Shown here in pieces: positions 22,448-33,272 of a stretch of 64,000 nt of DNA (positions are counted from its first letter, which is position 1; the number at the start of each line of letters is the position of its first letter). The DNA comes from Elephas maximus indicus. Taxonomy: Eukaryota; Chordata; Mammalia; Proboscidea; Elephantidae. The stretch covers positions 78,859,553 to 78,923,552 of the forward strand of contig NC_064837.1 of the NCBI RefSeq assembly GCF_024166365.1, in the 5' to 3' direction. The notes beneath the pieces are model-generated. The model did not search any database, was not told the origin of the DNA, and worked only from the letters and a program-made list of their open reading frames with translations. Made by a program: the position numbers and the translations under genes.

Positions 22448-22720
22448 AAGTGGGCCATCTCAGTCCCATGTTGCACGAAGCACATCACAAACGTGGTACA
22501 TATCGGCCCCATGGCCCAGGAAGTGCATCACAGACTGTTTTCAGGGAGGTGAGCACTTAACAAAAGACGTTATCAGGGAGGGGAGCACTTTATAAATGAT
22601 GTCCTCAGGGAAGTGACTAACGTAAGTGGGCCATATTGGTTCCATGTTCCATGAAACACATCACACATGGCACATATCGGCCCCATGGCTGAGAAAGTGC
22701 ATCGCAAGCTGGTTTCACCC
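22448..22720. repeat. Nested tandem repeat (176-bp unit with a 32-bp trimer inside)
   Basis: aagtgggccat starts at 22448 and 22624. Both copies continue with catgttgcacgaa-like, acatatcggccccatggc and aagtgcatc motifs. Between them three units starting tcaggga recur exactly 32 nt apart (22541, 22573, 22605), each including a gagcactt- or aagtgact-type core. No known family recognised. Confidence 0.8.
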
Positions 22721-24516
22721 CCAAAATAACTCACTTAGTTGAATATTTCCAAATGCTGCTAACCATACCTTCACAATAACACTGTACAGAAGTCAAAAGA
22801 CATAAAAGTTTCACACAATCATTCCTCCAGGAAGCATCCTTCATACAAATAGCTCTCAAAACCCAAATGTGGCGCAGACCAACTTCCTTGATTTTTAGGC
22901 AGTTCCACAAGTATCCGCGAGGACACCAGAATGTACTAACGTGGCTCAAATGCCTGCCAATAAACCTCCAGGAGTGGGAAATGTAACTGGGACATATATG
23001 TGCCAGCTCCCTGGAAAGAGCTTAGTTTACTTACATATATATGAAAGTGTTTTACATGAATGCTATTTTAAACATATTTTTTACCTAATTTTGCAAAACG
23101 ATACTTAGCTATGTGTAAGTATATATTAAAGTCACTAGTTTTCTGCCTGGATTTCACTATATGGACAGCTTACGACCTGGTGACCACTTTGGGAACATAG
23201 TTGCCTCAGCCGATATGCTGAGAGATTTTCTTTTTAGGGGGCAGAGTCTGAAATAAGAGAATGAAGATTCTGTGCTAGCATCAGGAGGGACACTTTGGAG
23301 GATAAGGATAACTGGAGGAAAAGGATGGCCGCCACTGTCCCTATCCCACTGCCTCCCAGCTCAGAGCACTGGTTTTGGGGCAGACACATGTGGGGCAGAA
23401 GCTGAAGGCAACATCCCGGCAGCAGAGGAGGATTTGCAGAAGAAGCACCTGACAGGGTGATTGTCAGGTGCCTTGATGAGGAGACTGTAGCAAAAACACA
23501 AGTTTACATGATCATCGCTGCACATGAGAGCTCTGGGAATGCCCAGAAGTCACTGGGGGAGGTTTTAGGGAGAGCGTTGCAATTCTGCACACATGCAGGT
23601 GAGGCTTAAGAGCCCAGGATAAAGTGGACCTTGTGTGCCTAACACAGAAAATGAAGAAGAGTCAGTATTACCATTGGATAAAAGGATGTCTGTTCATACA
23701 GAGCTCGAAGTCATCACTGGGGAAGCCACATTCCTCCTGAAGGAGGTGGCTCAGCCTTCGTCCTGATGTAATCATGTGTGTCTCCTTCAGAGTCCATGGG
23801 AAAAGCAGAGTACTTCAAAGCACAGTTGAGGAAAAGTCCAGGGTGCTATGAGAATATCAAGGAGAGGGTGGGAGTGGGAAGAGATGGTGCTTTCAAAACT
23901 TTCCAGAGGAAGACCTGTGTAAAGCTGGCATGCTAGAGGCAAAGAGAGGTTGAAATGCCCTCCAAGAAGAAGGCAGAGCTAGCGTGGCCCCCAGCTGGTG
24001 CACGAGTGAGGCCAGCCATGCGGTCCATAAATCTTGCCATTAGAGTGTCCCCTTCTGTAAAACAGAGCCACCTCCCTCTGCAACTTTTACTACATGTCTC
24101 AGTTGTACACCTTTCTTAATCAACTTTTAAAACTAATCAGAATCTGGATGAAAATTCAGCAATTTTTTTTATACATATACATTTTAAACAATAAGGCTTA
24201 TTCTATGGCCCCTGAAATTGGAATAAAGCAATAATGTACTTAGGGGCTACCCAGGGAACAAACAAACAGCCTAAAATAGGTTAATCCTTCCTGCCAGCAG
24301 TTTAGACTGTGAGAGAAATGGATGTGGAAAGAGGAAACAATAGAATCTTAAGACCCTCCACTTTCTTCCCTAGAGGTAGTAAGCCCTTTGATTCCAGATC
24401 AATTTATATTAAAATCTGAGTCTAATGATTTGACAGCTTGCTAGTAATATCTTCCCACATCCATTCTCTGTAGAGTCTCTTAGTTGCCTGAAGTTAGACC
24501 ATGGAGCTATCATGAA
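22721..24516. other. Unassigned intronic/upstream sequence
   Basis: No gene or repeat family that I can name. Short frames (for example 23272-23460) have no recognisable product. Confidence 0.3.
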
Positions 24517-24998
24517 TGTCATGGATTGAATTATGTCCCCCCCAAAAATGTGTGTATCAATTTGACTGTTGCCATGATTTCCAGTATTGTATCCTCCATT
24601 TGTGATTGTAATTTTATGTTAAAGAAGATTAGGGTGGGACTGTAACACCCTTACCCAGGTCACATTCCTGATCCAATGTAAGGGGAGCTTCTCTGGGGTG
24701 TGGCCTGCACCACCTTTTATCTCTCAAGAGATAGAAAGCAAAGAGAAGCAAGCAGAAAGTTGGAGACCTCATACCACCAAGAAAGCAGCACTGGGTGCCC
24801 AACGCGTCCTTTGGAGGAGAAGCTCCTAGTCCAGGGGAACATCGATGAGAAGGCCACAGAGACAAAAAGCCTTCCCCTGGAGCCAACACCCTGAATTTGG
24901 TCTTTATGCCTACTTAATCTGTGAAGATATAAATTTCTCTTTGTTAAAGCCATCCACTTGTGGCATTTCTGTTAAAGCAGCACCAGATGACTGAGACA
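24517..24998 (+). mobile_element. Solo ERVL/MaLR-like LTR with exact 5-bp TSD
   Basis: Starts TGTCATGGATTGAATTATG and ends GATGACTGAGACA. Exact 5-bp flanking repeat atgaa at 24512-24516 and 24999-25003. Contains a polyadenylation-type region near ataaatttctctttgttaaa. Same family as 54721-55221 and 9692-10304. Antisense to RP1, inside proposed intron 1. Confidence 0.88.
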
Positions 24999-25249
24999 AT
25001 GAATCCTTTTTTTTTTTTTTTTAAGGTTAAGCAGATTTTTCACCACCCTTTGGTTCATTGTAATCTAATGGTTCAACCATAATTAGAATTATCTCTGTTA
25101 TCATTAGCCTTAATCAACAGTACACTTAAGTCTGTGGCGCTCAGAGCTGAAAAGGTGCCTCCACCACTCACTTGACAACACAGATGGCGGATCTACAGGA
25201 TACACTCATGTCACTCATTATGTTTTAGATTTAACTTTCTGTCATTTAG

Positions 25250-25447
25250 AAGGTGGCACAAAGAGTTTGCACTTGACTGGTAAGCTAAAGGTTGGTGATT
25301 CAAACCCACCCAGCAGTACTGTGGAGGAAAAGGCCTGGCGGTCTGCTTCCATTAAGATTGCATTCATGAAAATCCTATGGAGAAGTTCTACCCTGTAACA
25401 CATGGGTGGTTGGCCATGAGCCAGAATCGACTGGACAGCAACTAATA
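25250..25447 (+). mobile_element. AfroSINE (longer subfamily)
   Basis: Contains ggttggtgattcaaacccac, cggtctgcttccattaagat and the tail gagccagaatcgactggaca. Same longer subfamily as 18001-18205. Confidence 0.88.
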
Positions 25448-26019
25448 GCAATAATAACAACGAACAGGAATTCAGGCAATTCAGAAGGAACTACGTAGAA
25501 AACAAAAAAAGAAAATTGCTAAATTCAGAATGTTACTTCTTATGAAAATTCAAAGATTCCATGTAAGAAAAATTAGTTCATTTCACAGATTAGCATAACT
25601 CTGTGGGCTGGGGTTGGGGTTCGGGGACTTAGGAAGGAAATACACCAATTATTAACTGTGGTAGTCACAGTATTGTTAAATTACAAGCAGCTTCCTTCTA
25701 CTTGAATTCATTGTACAGACTTTTATAATGAGTATATAGTGCTTTTATAATCAGAAAAAATTAACTTTACTCAAATTTTAATAAACCAGATTTACTTGAT
25801 TTCCTGATACAGAAGCTCTTTTCTCCTACTTCAGTATTGGTGTATCATGAAGGTTCCTGTCATATTTGAGTAAAAGACCATAATCACTAACAATATTCAT
25901 TTTTTTACTAAGGGTTAATGATAGAACACAACTATGTCAACCAGATAGAAAATGGAAAACAAAACTAGCTAAATATAGATTATTTTCAAAAGAGAGATTT
26001 CAAATAGTCTTGCACTTAC

Positions 26020-26115
26020 CAGAACTTGAAACTTCCCATATAAAGAAAAGAAAAAGATGTTATAAGGTGTTAGAATAATTCACATAAATGTCACAGATAT
26101 GTAACCTGCTCATTT
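26020..26115 (-). other. RP1: Candidate RP1 non-coding exon 1
   Basis: A strong minus-strand donor, TTCTG then GTAAGT, marks position 26020 as an exon end. A TATA-like AATAAAT at about 26142-26147 (minus strand) would place the start near 26115. The distance to exon 2 fits the human layout as I recall it. No transcript evidence is available and the 5' limit is a guess. Confidence 0.35.
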
Positions 26116-26137
26116 CATGCAAAGAAACTAATGTCTT

Positions 26138-26225
26138 TGGATTTATTCTCAGTGAGTCTACCCAGGGATTGACTACAGCCAATTAATTTAATCCAAAGTG
26201 ATGCTAATCACCAGACAGGATTCAC
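26138..26225 (-). promoter_or_regulatory. Cluster of CRX/OTX-type homeodomain sites, candidate RP1 promoter
   Basis: Within about 90 bp: GGATTTA (26139-26145), GGGATT (26165-26170), a full ttaatcc (26188-26194; GGATTAA on the minus strand), taatca (26205-26210) and aggatt (26217-26222). The K50-homeodomain core TAATCC is the known CRX/OTX2 site, and RP1 is a rod/cone-specific gene. The sequence is seen; the function is inference. Confidence 0.45.
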
Positions 26226-26439
26226 CTTAAGGGGACCATAGCCACAACTAAACCACTTGTAACTCGCTTTGCAGTTCAGAAACTGTCCTAACTGGAGTTT
26301 CCCTTGCCTCCTCTAGCTTCCCTAGAGTCATCGTCCAGAGAGGAGTACTTGGCCAATTCACAAGCACTTCTCATCCAGACAACCTCAGTCCTCATTTATC
26401 TATGTTAGAGGGAAAAGTTGTTAATGTGTTGCTAAAAAC

Positions 26440-26990
26440 GAGATAGCTTGACTTTTTTTTTATTCTTTGAGAAGTAATTGTGAGTTAACATTTGTGCATA
26501 GTCACCACTGAAAAGACCCTCAGTCTTTTTATTTTTTTCAATAATTTAAGTGCCTCTATTTAATACTGCATCGATGTAGCTCTAATAAAAATGGCCCTGC
26601 GTGTCAACAATTGGACTACTCAGCATAACACGTGATAAATGCCAGCGGCACCACACGGTGAGGTGAAATGATTTTATGCTTCTGCATACGCAGCACTCTG
26701 CCAGGGCTTTGCTTAATCATACCAGGATTTGATTATGTTTCAGGGTCTTGTCGCATGTGAACGCCCCAGATGGCACCTGGTCCCTCTAAGGATGGCCTGG
26801 GGTCTAATCAGATCTGAAGCCGATTTACCTAATCAGATTTCTAGCAAGCTTCCTGAGCAACCCTGAACAACAAAAACAAGGTAAAGAGTCCTCTGGAGAA
26901 GAAAACCCAGGTCGCAATTCAAGTCAGTGTGCTCCAGAGTGCTGTCTCCAAACATGTCACGAAAGCAAAAAGATGATGAAATTGCACACT
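26440..26990. promoter_or_regulatory. Unique upstream block with repeated TAATCA sites
   Basis: Repeat-free looking block upstream of the proposed exon 1. TAATCA occurs at 26714-26719, 26805-26810 and 26830-26835, with aggatttgattatg at about 26724-26737. E-box-like cagatgg and cacctgg lie between. Could be a conserved photoreceptor enhancer; no conservation data are available here. Confidence 0.3.
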
Positions 26991-27034
26991 TTTTGCCTCA
27001 GAAATACTGACTTTGCAGCAAGACGCCTATTAAA

Positions 27035-27100
27035 GAAAGAAAAAGAGGAAGAAAGGAAAAACAGGTGGGAGGGAGGAAGGGAAGAGAAATAATAGTGTTT
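27035..27100. repeat. Purine-rich low-complexity run
   Basis: Nearly pure A/G on the plus strand (aaagaaagaaaaagaggaag then gtgggagggaggaagggaag). Confidence 0.8.
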
Positions 27101-27268
27101 TACTTTGATTCAAGCCTCCGTTTATAATCATCACCCTCCACAGAAATAAATAGCCATGGGACCAATAAGCACATTTCTGTTACAGAGCAGCAACAGGCAT
27201 GAATGGCATCTTCAGCAGCTCTGAATTAAAGTGCAAATTTGAATACTTTGGGGTTAGCAATAACCTCC

Positions 27269-27325
27269 TTTGAGGGTCGTATGAGTCGGAACGCACTCTA
27301 AGGCAAAGGGTTTGGTTTGATTTAA
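27269..27325 (+). mobile_element. AfroSINE 3' tail fragment
   Basis: Only the terminal part, cgtatgagtcggaacgcact ... aaagggtttggttt, remains. Confidence 0.65.
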
Positions 27326-27924
27326 GGATCTGAATCCTCTAATCCACGTTTGCTAACCAATTCACACCATGGGTCCTATTTCAACACCAAAGGAAGATCA
27401 CCTAAAGAGATCCTTTGGGGGCGCTTTTAGGAAGAGTAGATTTTCATACTTACAACAGCACAATAGGGGCTCTCCTTCCCTAAGCATCTCCCACTCGTGT
27501 CGCCCCCAGAACCTCGGTCAGAACACTGGGTTCTCTCCCCAGCAGCACTTGGTCCTGGCAGACACTGCTGTCAAACAGCTGCCTCAGCCAGTGCTTCTCA
27601 GGCGTGAATGTGCACCCAGGCCACCCAGAATCCCGTTAACAGTGGAGTATGGAGTATGGCCCAGCAGGTCAGAACGCCTGAGATTCTGCCTTCCTAGTAA
27701 GCTGCTGCTGCTGCTGGTCCAGGGAAAACACTTGATTAACAAACGAGTGAAAGAAATGCGAGGGAGACCGCTCTGACAGGGTTCCTTCTAGACCTCTTTC
27801 CCGTCAGTGCCTTCCATTTCTCAGGCCTCTATCTACGGCCTGTGTCTGAACTTTGTTCAGTTCTGCCTGGTCACAGCTGATAGAAGAGCCTGTGGTTAAG
27901 GGGTCAAGCTTCGAAGGCTTTGAA

Positions 27925-28125
27925 GCTAGTCACACCTCAGTAAAAGTCCTGACTCAGAATACTTCTATAAATGGCCTGTGTGATCTCAAGCCATTTACAT
28001 AACTCTTCTGTGCCTGTTTTTCTGGCCATAAAATGTAAAAGAGGCCTCATTATGAGGACTAAATAAGATAACACATATTAAGTGTTTAGCAAAGTACTTA
28101 AATGTCATAAGTGTTCAATAATGGA
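27925..28125 (+). mobile_element. MIR SINE (ancient)
   Basis: Core order of MIR: ctgtgtgatctcaagccatt, ttctgtgcctgtttttctgg, taaaatgtaaaagaggcctc, gaggactaaataagataaca. Confidence 0.6.
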
Positions 28126-28379
28126 AATTATTAGTATTGCAGAGTTAATCTTTTAAAACATTTCCATGGTCCTCACAGCCTTTTGTAAAACGCCCCCAGC
28201 CTAGTAAACCACATCCTTTGTGATGTAATTCCAGCTTACCTTTCCAATTTTGTCTCGATCCATGCACCTTTCTCTGTAGTCTACTTACTTGACATTTCTC
28301 AGATGTTTTTCACAGCTCTGGACTTCTGCATGTATCATTATTCTTATCATGCCTTCTCCTAAGCCAACCCCTGCCTTTC

Positions 28380-28665
28380 ATTACCATATACTTTTCCATC
28401 TTTTCCTCCAATTCTCAGTTCATCTAAGAAACGTCCCTTGAACCACGGTCCTACTACAGTCACATTCCCAGCTGAAGCAGGGGCTCCTCCACTGTGCTCT
28501 TACCTGTGGTGTAAATCTACACTCTAGCACATTTCACACTGCTTCCTAAGTGGTAGCTTCTTAGTCAATAAGCTCAGTAAGCACCAGAAGTATAATTTAC
28601 TTAGTATCTCTGAATTCTTGGAAACAGCTTGGTGCCTGATCCACAGTAGGCATTCCATAAATAAA
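28380..28665 (+). mobile_element. L2 LINE 3' end (ancient)
   Basis: Ends in the L2-type phrase cttggtgcctgatccacagt, aggcattccataaataaa, preceded by cattaccatatacttttcc. Diverged. Confidence 0.45.
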
Positions 28666-29200
28666 GGGATGATCCCCTGCCTGTGTTCAGTGTAGACATG
28701 TTATATAGAGAGATGCCTGAAGAACCCTGGCTCACTGTACCTGCTAGAATTCACCACTCCAGGTAGGCCCAAGGAGCCCAGGGCAGAGCTCAGACTGTAT
28801 CAGGATCATAATCATTTTGTGCAGCTAGTATAGAACATGCCCTTTGCCCTTGCCATCCAACCACATGGAACTCCATCAGGGCCCATTATGATTGGGTGGA
28901 TTACTGGATGTTGAACCTGGACTGCCTCTACCTTGAAAACCATTTTCCACATTTACAGATCTATTGGACTTTGAAATTGGCACTGCCCTCTATATTTAGG
29001 GTTTTTCACACGACCTTCCTTATCCGTTCATTCATTTATTCATTCATTCAACAAATGCTTAATGCACACTCACTATGTGCCAGACACCCACAGCAATGAA
29101 CGAAATATAAAAACTCTTGCCTTCAAGGTGCTTACATTATCCTGCAGAGTCAAATCAAAAACAAACACAATATATTAGATAAAACTAAATGCAATGATGG

Positions 29201-29360
29201 AGCCATGGTGGTTCAATGGTTAAGAGCTTGGCCGCTAATCAAAGTGTCAGCAGTTCAAATCAACCAGGCGCTCCTTGGAAACCCTATGGGGCAGTTCTAC
29301 TCCATCCTATAGGGTTGCTATGAGTCAGAATTGGCTCAACAGCAACAGGTTTGGGGTTTT
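29201..29360 (+). mobile_element. AfroSINE
   Basis: Head agccatggtggttcaatggt, B-box-like gtgtcagcagttcaaatcaa, tail gctatgagtcagaattggct, then a T-rich end. Confidence 0.92.
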
Positions 29361-30257
29361 TTTCTTTTTTTAAGTGCAATGGAGAATAATAAAGCAAGGT
29401 ACTGGGGTTGGAGTATTAGTGGTGGAAGTCAGGGAAGGCCTCTTGGAGAAGGTAACATGTGAAAAGAGATGCAAAAGTGGGAGGGATAAGACATTCAGAG
29501 GTCTGAGACTAGCATGTTCTCAGCAGAGGGAGTACAAGCATAGATCCTGAGTCAAGAGTATGCACGAAATGTTTGAAGTATTTGTTAATCCTAAAGCCAG
29601 TGTGGCCAGAGTGGTGAGAGCAAGAGAAGAGTAACAAGAGGAAAAGGGCACCAAATTATGTACGGTGCTTCTGCCTTGGTAAGGATATTGGCTTTAACTT
29701 TAAGTAAGGTGAGAAACCAAAGGAGGGTTTTGAGAAGAGGAGCGATGTGATCTTACAATTCAAACGGTCACTTTAGCTATTGTGGCTATTGTGTTAAAAA
29801 TTGAAGTTAAAAACGCAGGAGGGGAAGCATGTAGACCAATGAGGAGAGCATAGTCATAATCCAACCAAGAGATTATGAAGACTTAGGCCGAGATGGCTGC
29901 AGTGGAGGTGGTGGGAACTGGTCAGATTGTGGACATTCTGGCTGTAGCAGCAACAGCATTTGCTGATGGATTAGATGTGAATGGGATATGAATTAACCCT
30001 GGGGTATGAGAACAAAAGAACTGCTAACAATGACTAAGATTTTTGACCAGAGCAGCAGGAAGAATGGAGTTGTTAATTTTCAGAAGGAGAAGACCTCAGA
30101 AGTAGCAGTCAGAGGGTGGGTGGACAGTAGTGAACAACACCTGAAACAGTATATTAGACATTCAAGTAGAAATACCAAGTAGGCAGTCAGAGATACGTAT
30201 GCAAGTCTGTAGTTTAGAGAAAAGGTTCATGCTGGAGGAATAAATTTGAGCACCGTT

Positions 30258-30720
30258 GGCATTGTTTTGGGGCTGCCATTGAGTCAGTTCCAACTAATGG
30301 CAACCTTATGCACAACAGAATGAAACTTGCCCAGTCCTGCATCAACTTCATGATTGCTGACATGTTTGAGTTCATCGTTGCAGCTATTGTGCCAATCCAT
30401 ATCACCAACTGTCTCCCTCACCTTCTTTGGCCCTCTGCTTTATCAGACATGATGTCCTCCTCTAGTGACTGATCTCTCCTGATGACATCTCCAAATCTAG
30501 TGAGTTGGAAAATGTTCTGTTGTGAACTATAGGGTTTTCATTGGCTAATTTTTGGACATATGTTACCAGCCCTTTCTTTTTAGTCTGTCTTAGTCTGGAA
30601 ACTCTGCTAAAACCTGTCCACTATGGATGACCCTGCTGGTATTTGAAATACAGGTGGCTTAGCTTCTAGCATCATAGCGACACACAAACCACCACAGTAT
30701 AAACTGACAGACAGGTGGTG
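30258..30720 (-). mobile_element. Internally deleted RTE (5' end joined to 3' end)
   Basis: The right part (about 30505-30720) matches the RTE 5' region at 56560-56785 (tagtctgtcttagtctggaa, tggtatttgaaatacaggtg). The left part (about 30258-30500) matches the RTE 3' end at 1-240 (ttatgcacaacagaatgaa, cagacatgatgtcc). The whole endonuclease and RT coding region is missing between them. Confidence 0.7.
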
Positions 30721-31363
30721 GGTCATTACTATTTAAAACATGCATAAGCATGGATAACAGCTTCTCAGGAGTGAGTGTAAATGAAAAAGAGAATTGGTAC
30801 AAAGTCAGAAACCAGGGCACTCCAAAGTATAAAAGACAAAGAGAAGGGGAGGGACCAGCATACAACTCAGTGAGGAGCAGTGACATCAAAAGAACACTGT
30901 CCTGGAAGCCAAGAAAAGCAGATGCTTCAAAAAGGAAGTGGTGATGAATTGGGTCAGAATGTACTTATATATCAAGTAAGTGGTAGACTGAGAATTCAGC
31001 AGAAGATTGGTCCTTACGGAGTTTGTTGGTAACCTTGACAAAACCTGCTTCTGGTAGAACAGTGGGGCCAAGGCCTCACTGGGGTAAGAACACGAGAAAA
31101 CTGGAAGGAGAGGAATGTGAGCCACCATATGTAAACAACTTTTTTATTCTAAAGGGAAGGGGAGAGATAAGGTGGTAGTTTGTTTAGTTTAGTTTTGTTT
31201 TCTGTTTAATATCAGATCTGTTGTGATATGTTTGTATGCTGGTAAAAATGGTCCAGTGAAAAGAGAAAATGTGATGGTGCAGGTGAGAGAGGGGAGAATT
31301 GCTGCAGTAATGCCCTTGAGTGGGTAAGAGGGGTGGATCTGTACACAAATGGAGGTGCAGGTC

Positions 31364-31790
31364 TCTGATGGCTAATTTTATGTGTTCACTTGGCTAGGCT
31401 ATGGTTTCCAGGGGTTTGGCTAAACACTGGACTAGTTGCTGTTCCATAATGTAATCTAACGTAATATAATACAATCACATTCCATAATGTAATGTAATCT
31501 AATGTAATCAATCAGTCAGTTGAAAAGAGGGTTTCCTTAGGGTGTGGTCTGCCTTCAAACTATAAATAAATATTTTGGCAGACTCAATCTCTCTCCATAC
31601 TCTGTACTGTTCCAGTCACTTGACCTGTGGATCTTGGGATGCAAGCCTGCAGAAGTCTCCAGCCTGTAGCCTGACCCAGGTCCCCACATTCATGTAAGCC
31701 AATCCCTTGAAGTAAATACACACACACAAACATCTACTATTCTCTTTCTCTAGAGAAAATTGACGAAGACGAAGTCTTAGGATCACAGAG
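31364..31790 (+). mobile_element. MLT2/ERVL-like solo LTR
   Basis: Starts near tgatggctaattttatgtgt (the MLT2-type opening) and ends near ttctctttctctagagaa, the typical 3' words of this LTR group. Related to the LTRs of the ERV-L provirus at 33273-39054. Contains a local taatgtaatctaa repeat at about 31448-31510. Confidence 0.6.
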
Positions 31791-32610
31791 TGGCTCATTC
31801 CTGGGAACAGGAAGGGGATGTGGCAACCATTCTGAGTGCTTCTCTGTTCTCAGTGAACTAGGAAGTGAAGCCACCCAATGAGGTGAGTGAGGAGGAGGAG
31901 AAAGTGTATGAGCCTGAGGAAGGAGAGCTAAGGAGGCTTGCAGGCTTCACTGAGGCTGATTGCAGTCTTGGGTTCGAAATGTTAAGGATGTCTAGCAACA
32001 CCCAATCATGGCTAGCCACATGGCCCCCCTTTTCTGGCCCACTTGGCACAGCATATATTTGCCATGATCTGATGTGACCCAACAATATGTGACCCATCCA
32101 CCATAGCTTACTGCATCTGCCTCACCATCCTGAACCCTGACATCCCCAGTCCCAATCACTGGGCTGCCCCACACCTCAGAACACCTGTTGGCCTACAGAA
32201 TGCTGTGTAACCAAGCAGAAAGGAGCCATCGTCAAGCGTCCACTCTGTGTCGAGCCCTGTGCGCAAGCCTACAGATAGGATGACTGATGAGGCAGGCCCA
32301 GCTCTAATCCTGTATGCTCAGGGCCCAGCAAAGGATAAACTCAGTCCAAATACATGCTGCTAGCCAGAATGTTGTAGGAAAAAATCTACTTGATAACTGG
32401 TAAAGATTTGAACAGACAGAGGCTGTTCCTGTAATAACATTTGTGATTGGAGAATAAATATATTTAAGACTTACTCTCTAGTATTCACTAGATGCCCCCC
32501 CATTTTTTACCATGTTAAACAAATCTATGTAAGCCAACTTTTTTTTTTATATTCGTGCAGTCACCTCATGCTATTCATTCAAACAAATCATTCAATATTA
32601 GACTAAAAAA
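31791..32610. other. Unassigned stretch
   Basis: No gene or nameable repeat. Short open frames on both strands around 31858-32174 overlap each other and show no family motif. Confidence 0.3.
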
Positions 32611-32759
32611 AGAAAAAATTCAGTTGCCATCGAGCAGATTCTGACTCACGGCAACTCCATGAGTTGCAGAATAGAACTGTAGTCCATAGTGTTTTCTTCT
32701 GAGGTACCTCTGAGTGGGCTCAAATAGCCAACTTTCAGTTTGCACCACTAGGGACTCCA
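32611..32759 (-). mobile_element. AfroSINE
   Basis: Minus strand: tail ccatcgagcagattctgact at the left, head side tgcaccactagggactcca at the right. Diverged. Confidence 0.8.
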
Positions 32760-32770
32760 GAATCTTTGAC

Positions 32771-32845
32771 TAAACCCATTGCCGTCAAGTCAATTCCGAC
32801 TCACAGTGACCCTACAGGACAGAGTAGAACTGCCCCAAACAGCAG
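32771..32845 (-). mobile_element. AfroSINE tail fragment
   Basis: Only aaacccattgccgtcaagtc ... gagtagaactgcccc survives, directly beside the previous copy. The two ends read in the same direction. Confidence 0.75.
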
Positions 32846-33272
32846 TCAAATTAAAATTAAAATTTAAAAAACCTATCTACGTGTTGAGGTTTTTTTTGGT
32901 TTTTTTTTTTTTTAGCTTTTCTTTGTGTTTAGCTTGTTTTCTTATGATAGGGTTTCAAAGCTTAATTTTTTTTACAGTGAAAATAAGATGCCTATGATAA
33001 ATCCCACATGCCTTTTTTTTATGTCATTATATACATTAATTATAGATTGTTCAAATCAATAAGCCTATGTTATCAAGCAGGCATAACGACATGATCACAT
33101 TAGTTGATAAGAATTTATAGACAGGTGTACTTCCCCCTATTCTTCTAAGTACAGCTGAGAACTCCAAACATTATATGTAAATCAAGCATAAGACTCTGAA
33201 AGATGCAGAGAAAAAGGCAGATTGGCTAGGGATCTCAAAACTCAAGGAATGACATGGTGGTGACTTCCCAGG
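32846..33272. other. T-rich and unassigned stretch
   Basis: Poly-T rich at 32888-32912, otherwise no recognised feature. Confidence 0.3.

Larger units (their letters stand above)
20544..26019 (-). other. RP1: Proposed RP1 intron 1
   Basis: Runs from the candidate donor GTAAGT (26019-26014) to the exon 2 acceptor. At about 5.5 kb it is near the roughly 5 kb I recall for human RP1. Holds AfroSINE pieces (21081, 25250), a nested tandem repeat (22448-22720), a solo LTR (24517-24998) and otherwise unassigned sequence. The acceptor is certain; the donor is inference. Confidence 0.45.
27326..29020. other. Upstream intergenic DNA with MIR and L2 relics
   Basis: A MIR-like stretch at about 27925-28125 (gtgtgatctcaagccattta ... 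gaggactaaataagataac) and an L2-like 3' end at about 28380-28665 (cagcttggtgcctgatccac, cattccataaata). The 135-codon open frame at 27369-27776 shows no family motif. Confidence 0.45.
29025..31360 (+). mobile_element. Ancient mammal-wide repeat (family not named), interrupted twice
   Basis: Three collinear pieces (about 29025-29195, 29362-30257, 30721-31360) read as one old element. They include attcattcaacaaatg, tcagggaaggcctcttggag, gagggttttgagaagaggag, atttgctgatggattagatg and cctggaagccaagaaaagc. I know this word series as a common, highly diverged mammalian repeat but cannot name it with certainty. An AfroSINE and an internally deleted RTE interrupt it. Confidence 0.5.

Noticed and set aside
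22541-22620. CRISPR-like array (units spaced 32 nt)
   Set aside because: The units are directly tandem, imperfect, only three in number and in mammalian intron DNA. A simple tandem repeat explains them.
27369-27776. 135-codon plus-strand frame upstream of RP1
   Set aside because: Low-information peptide without known motif, no splice support and beside MIR/L2 relics.
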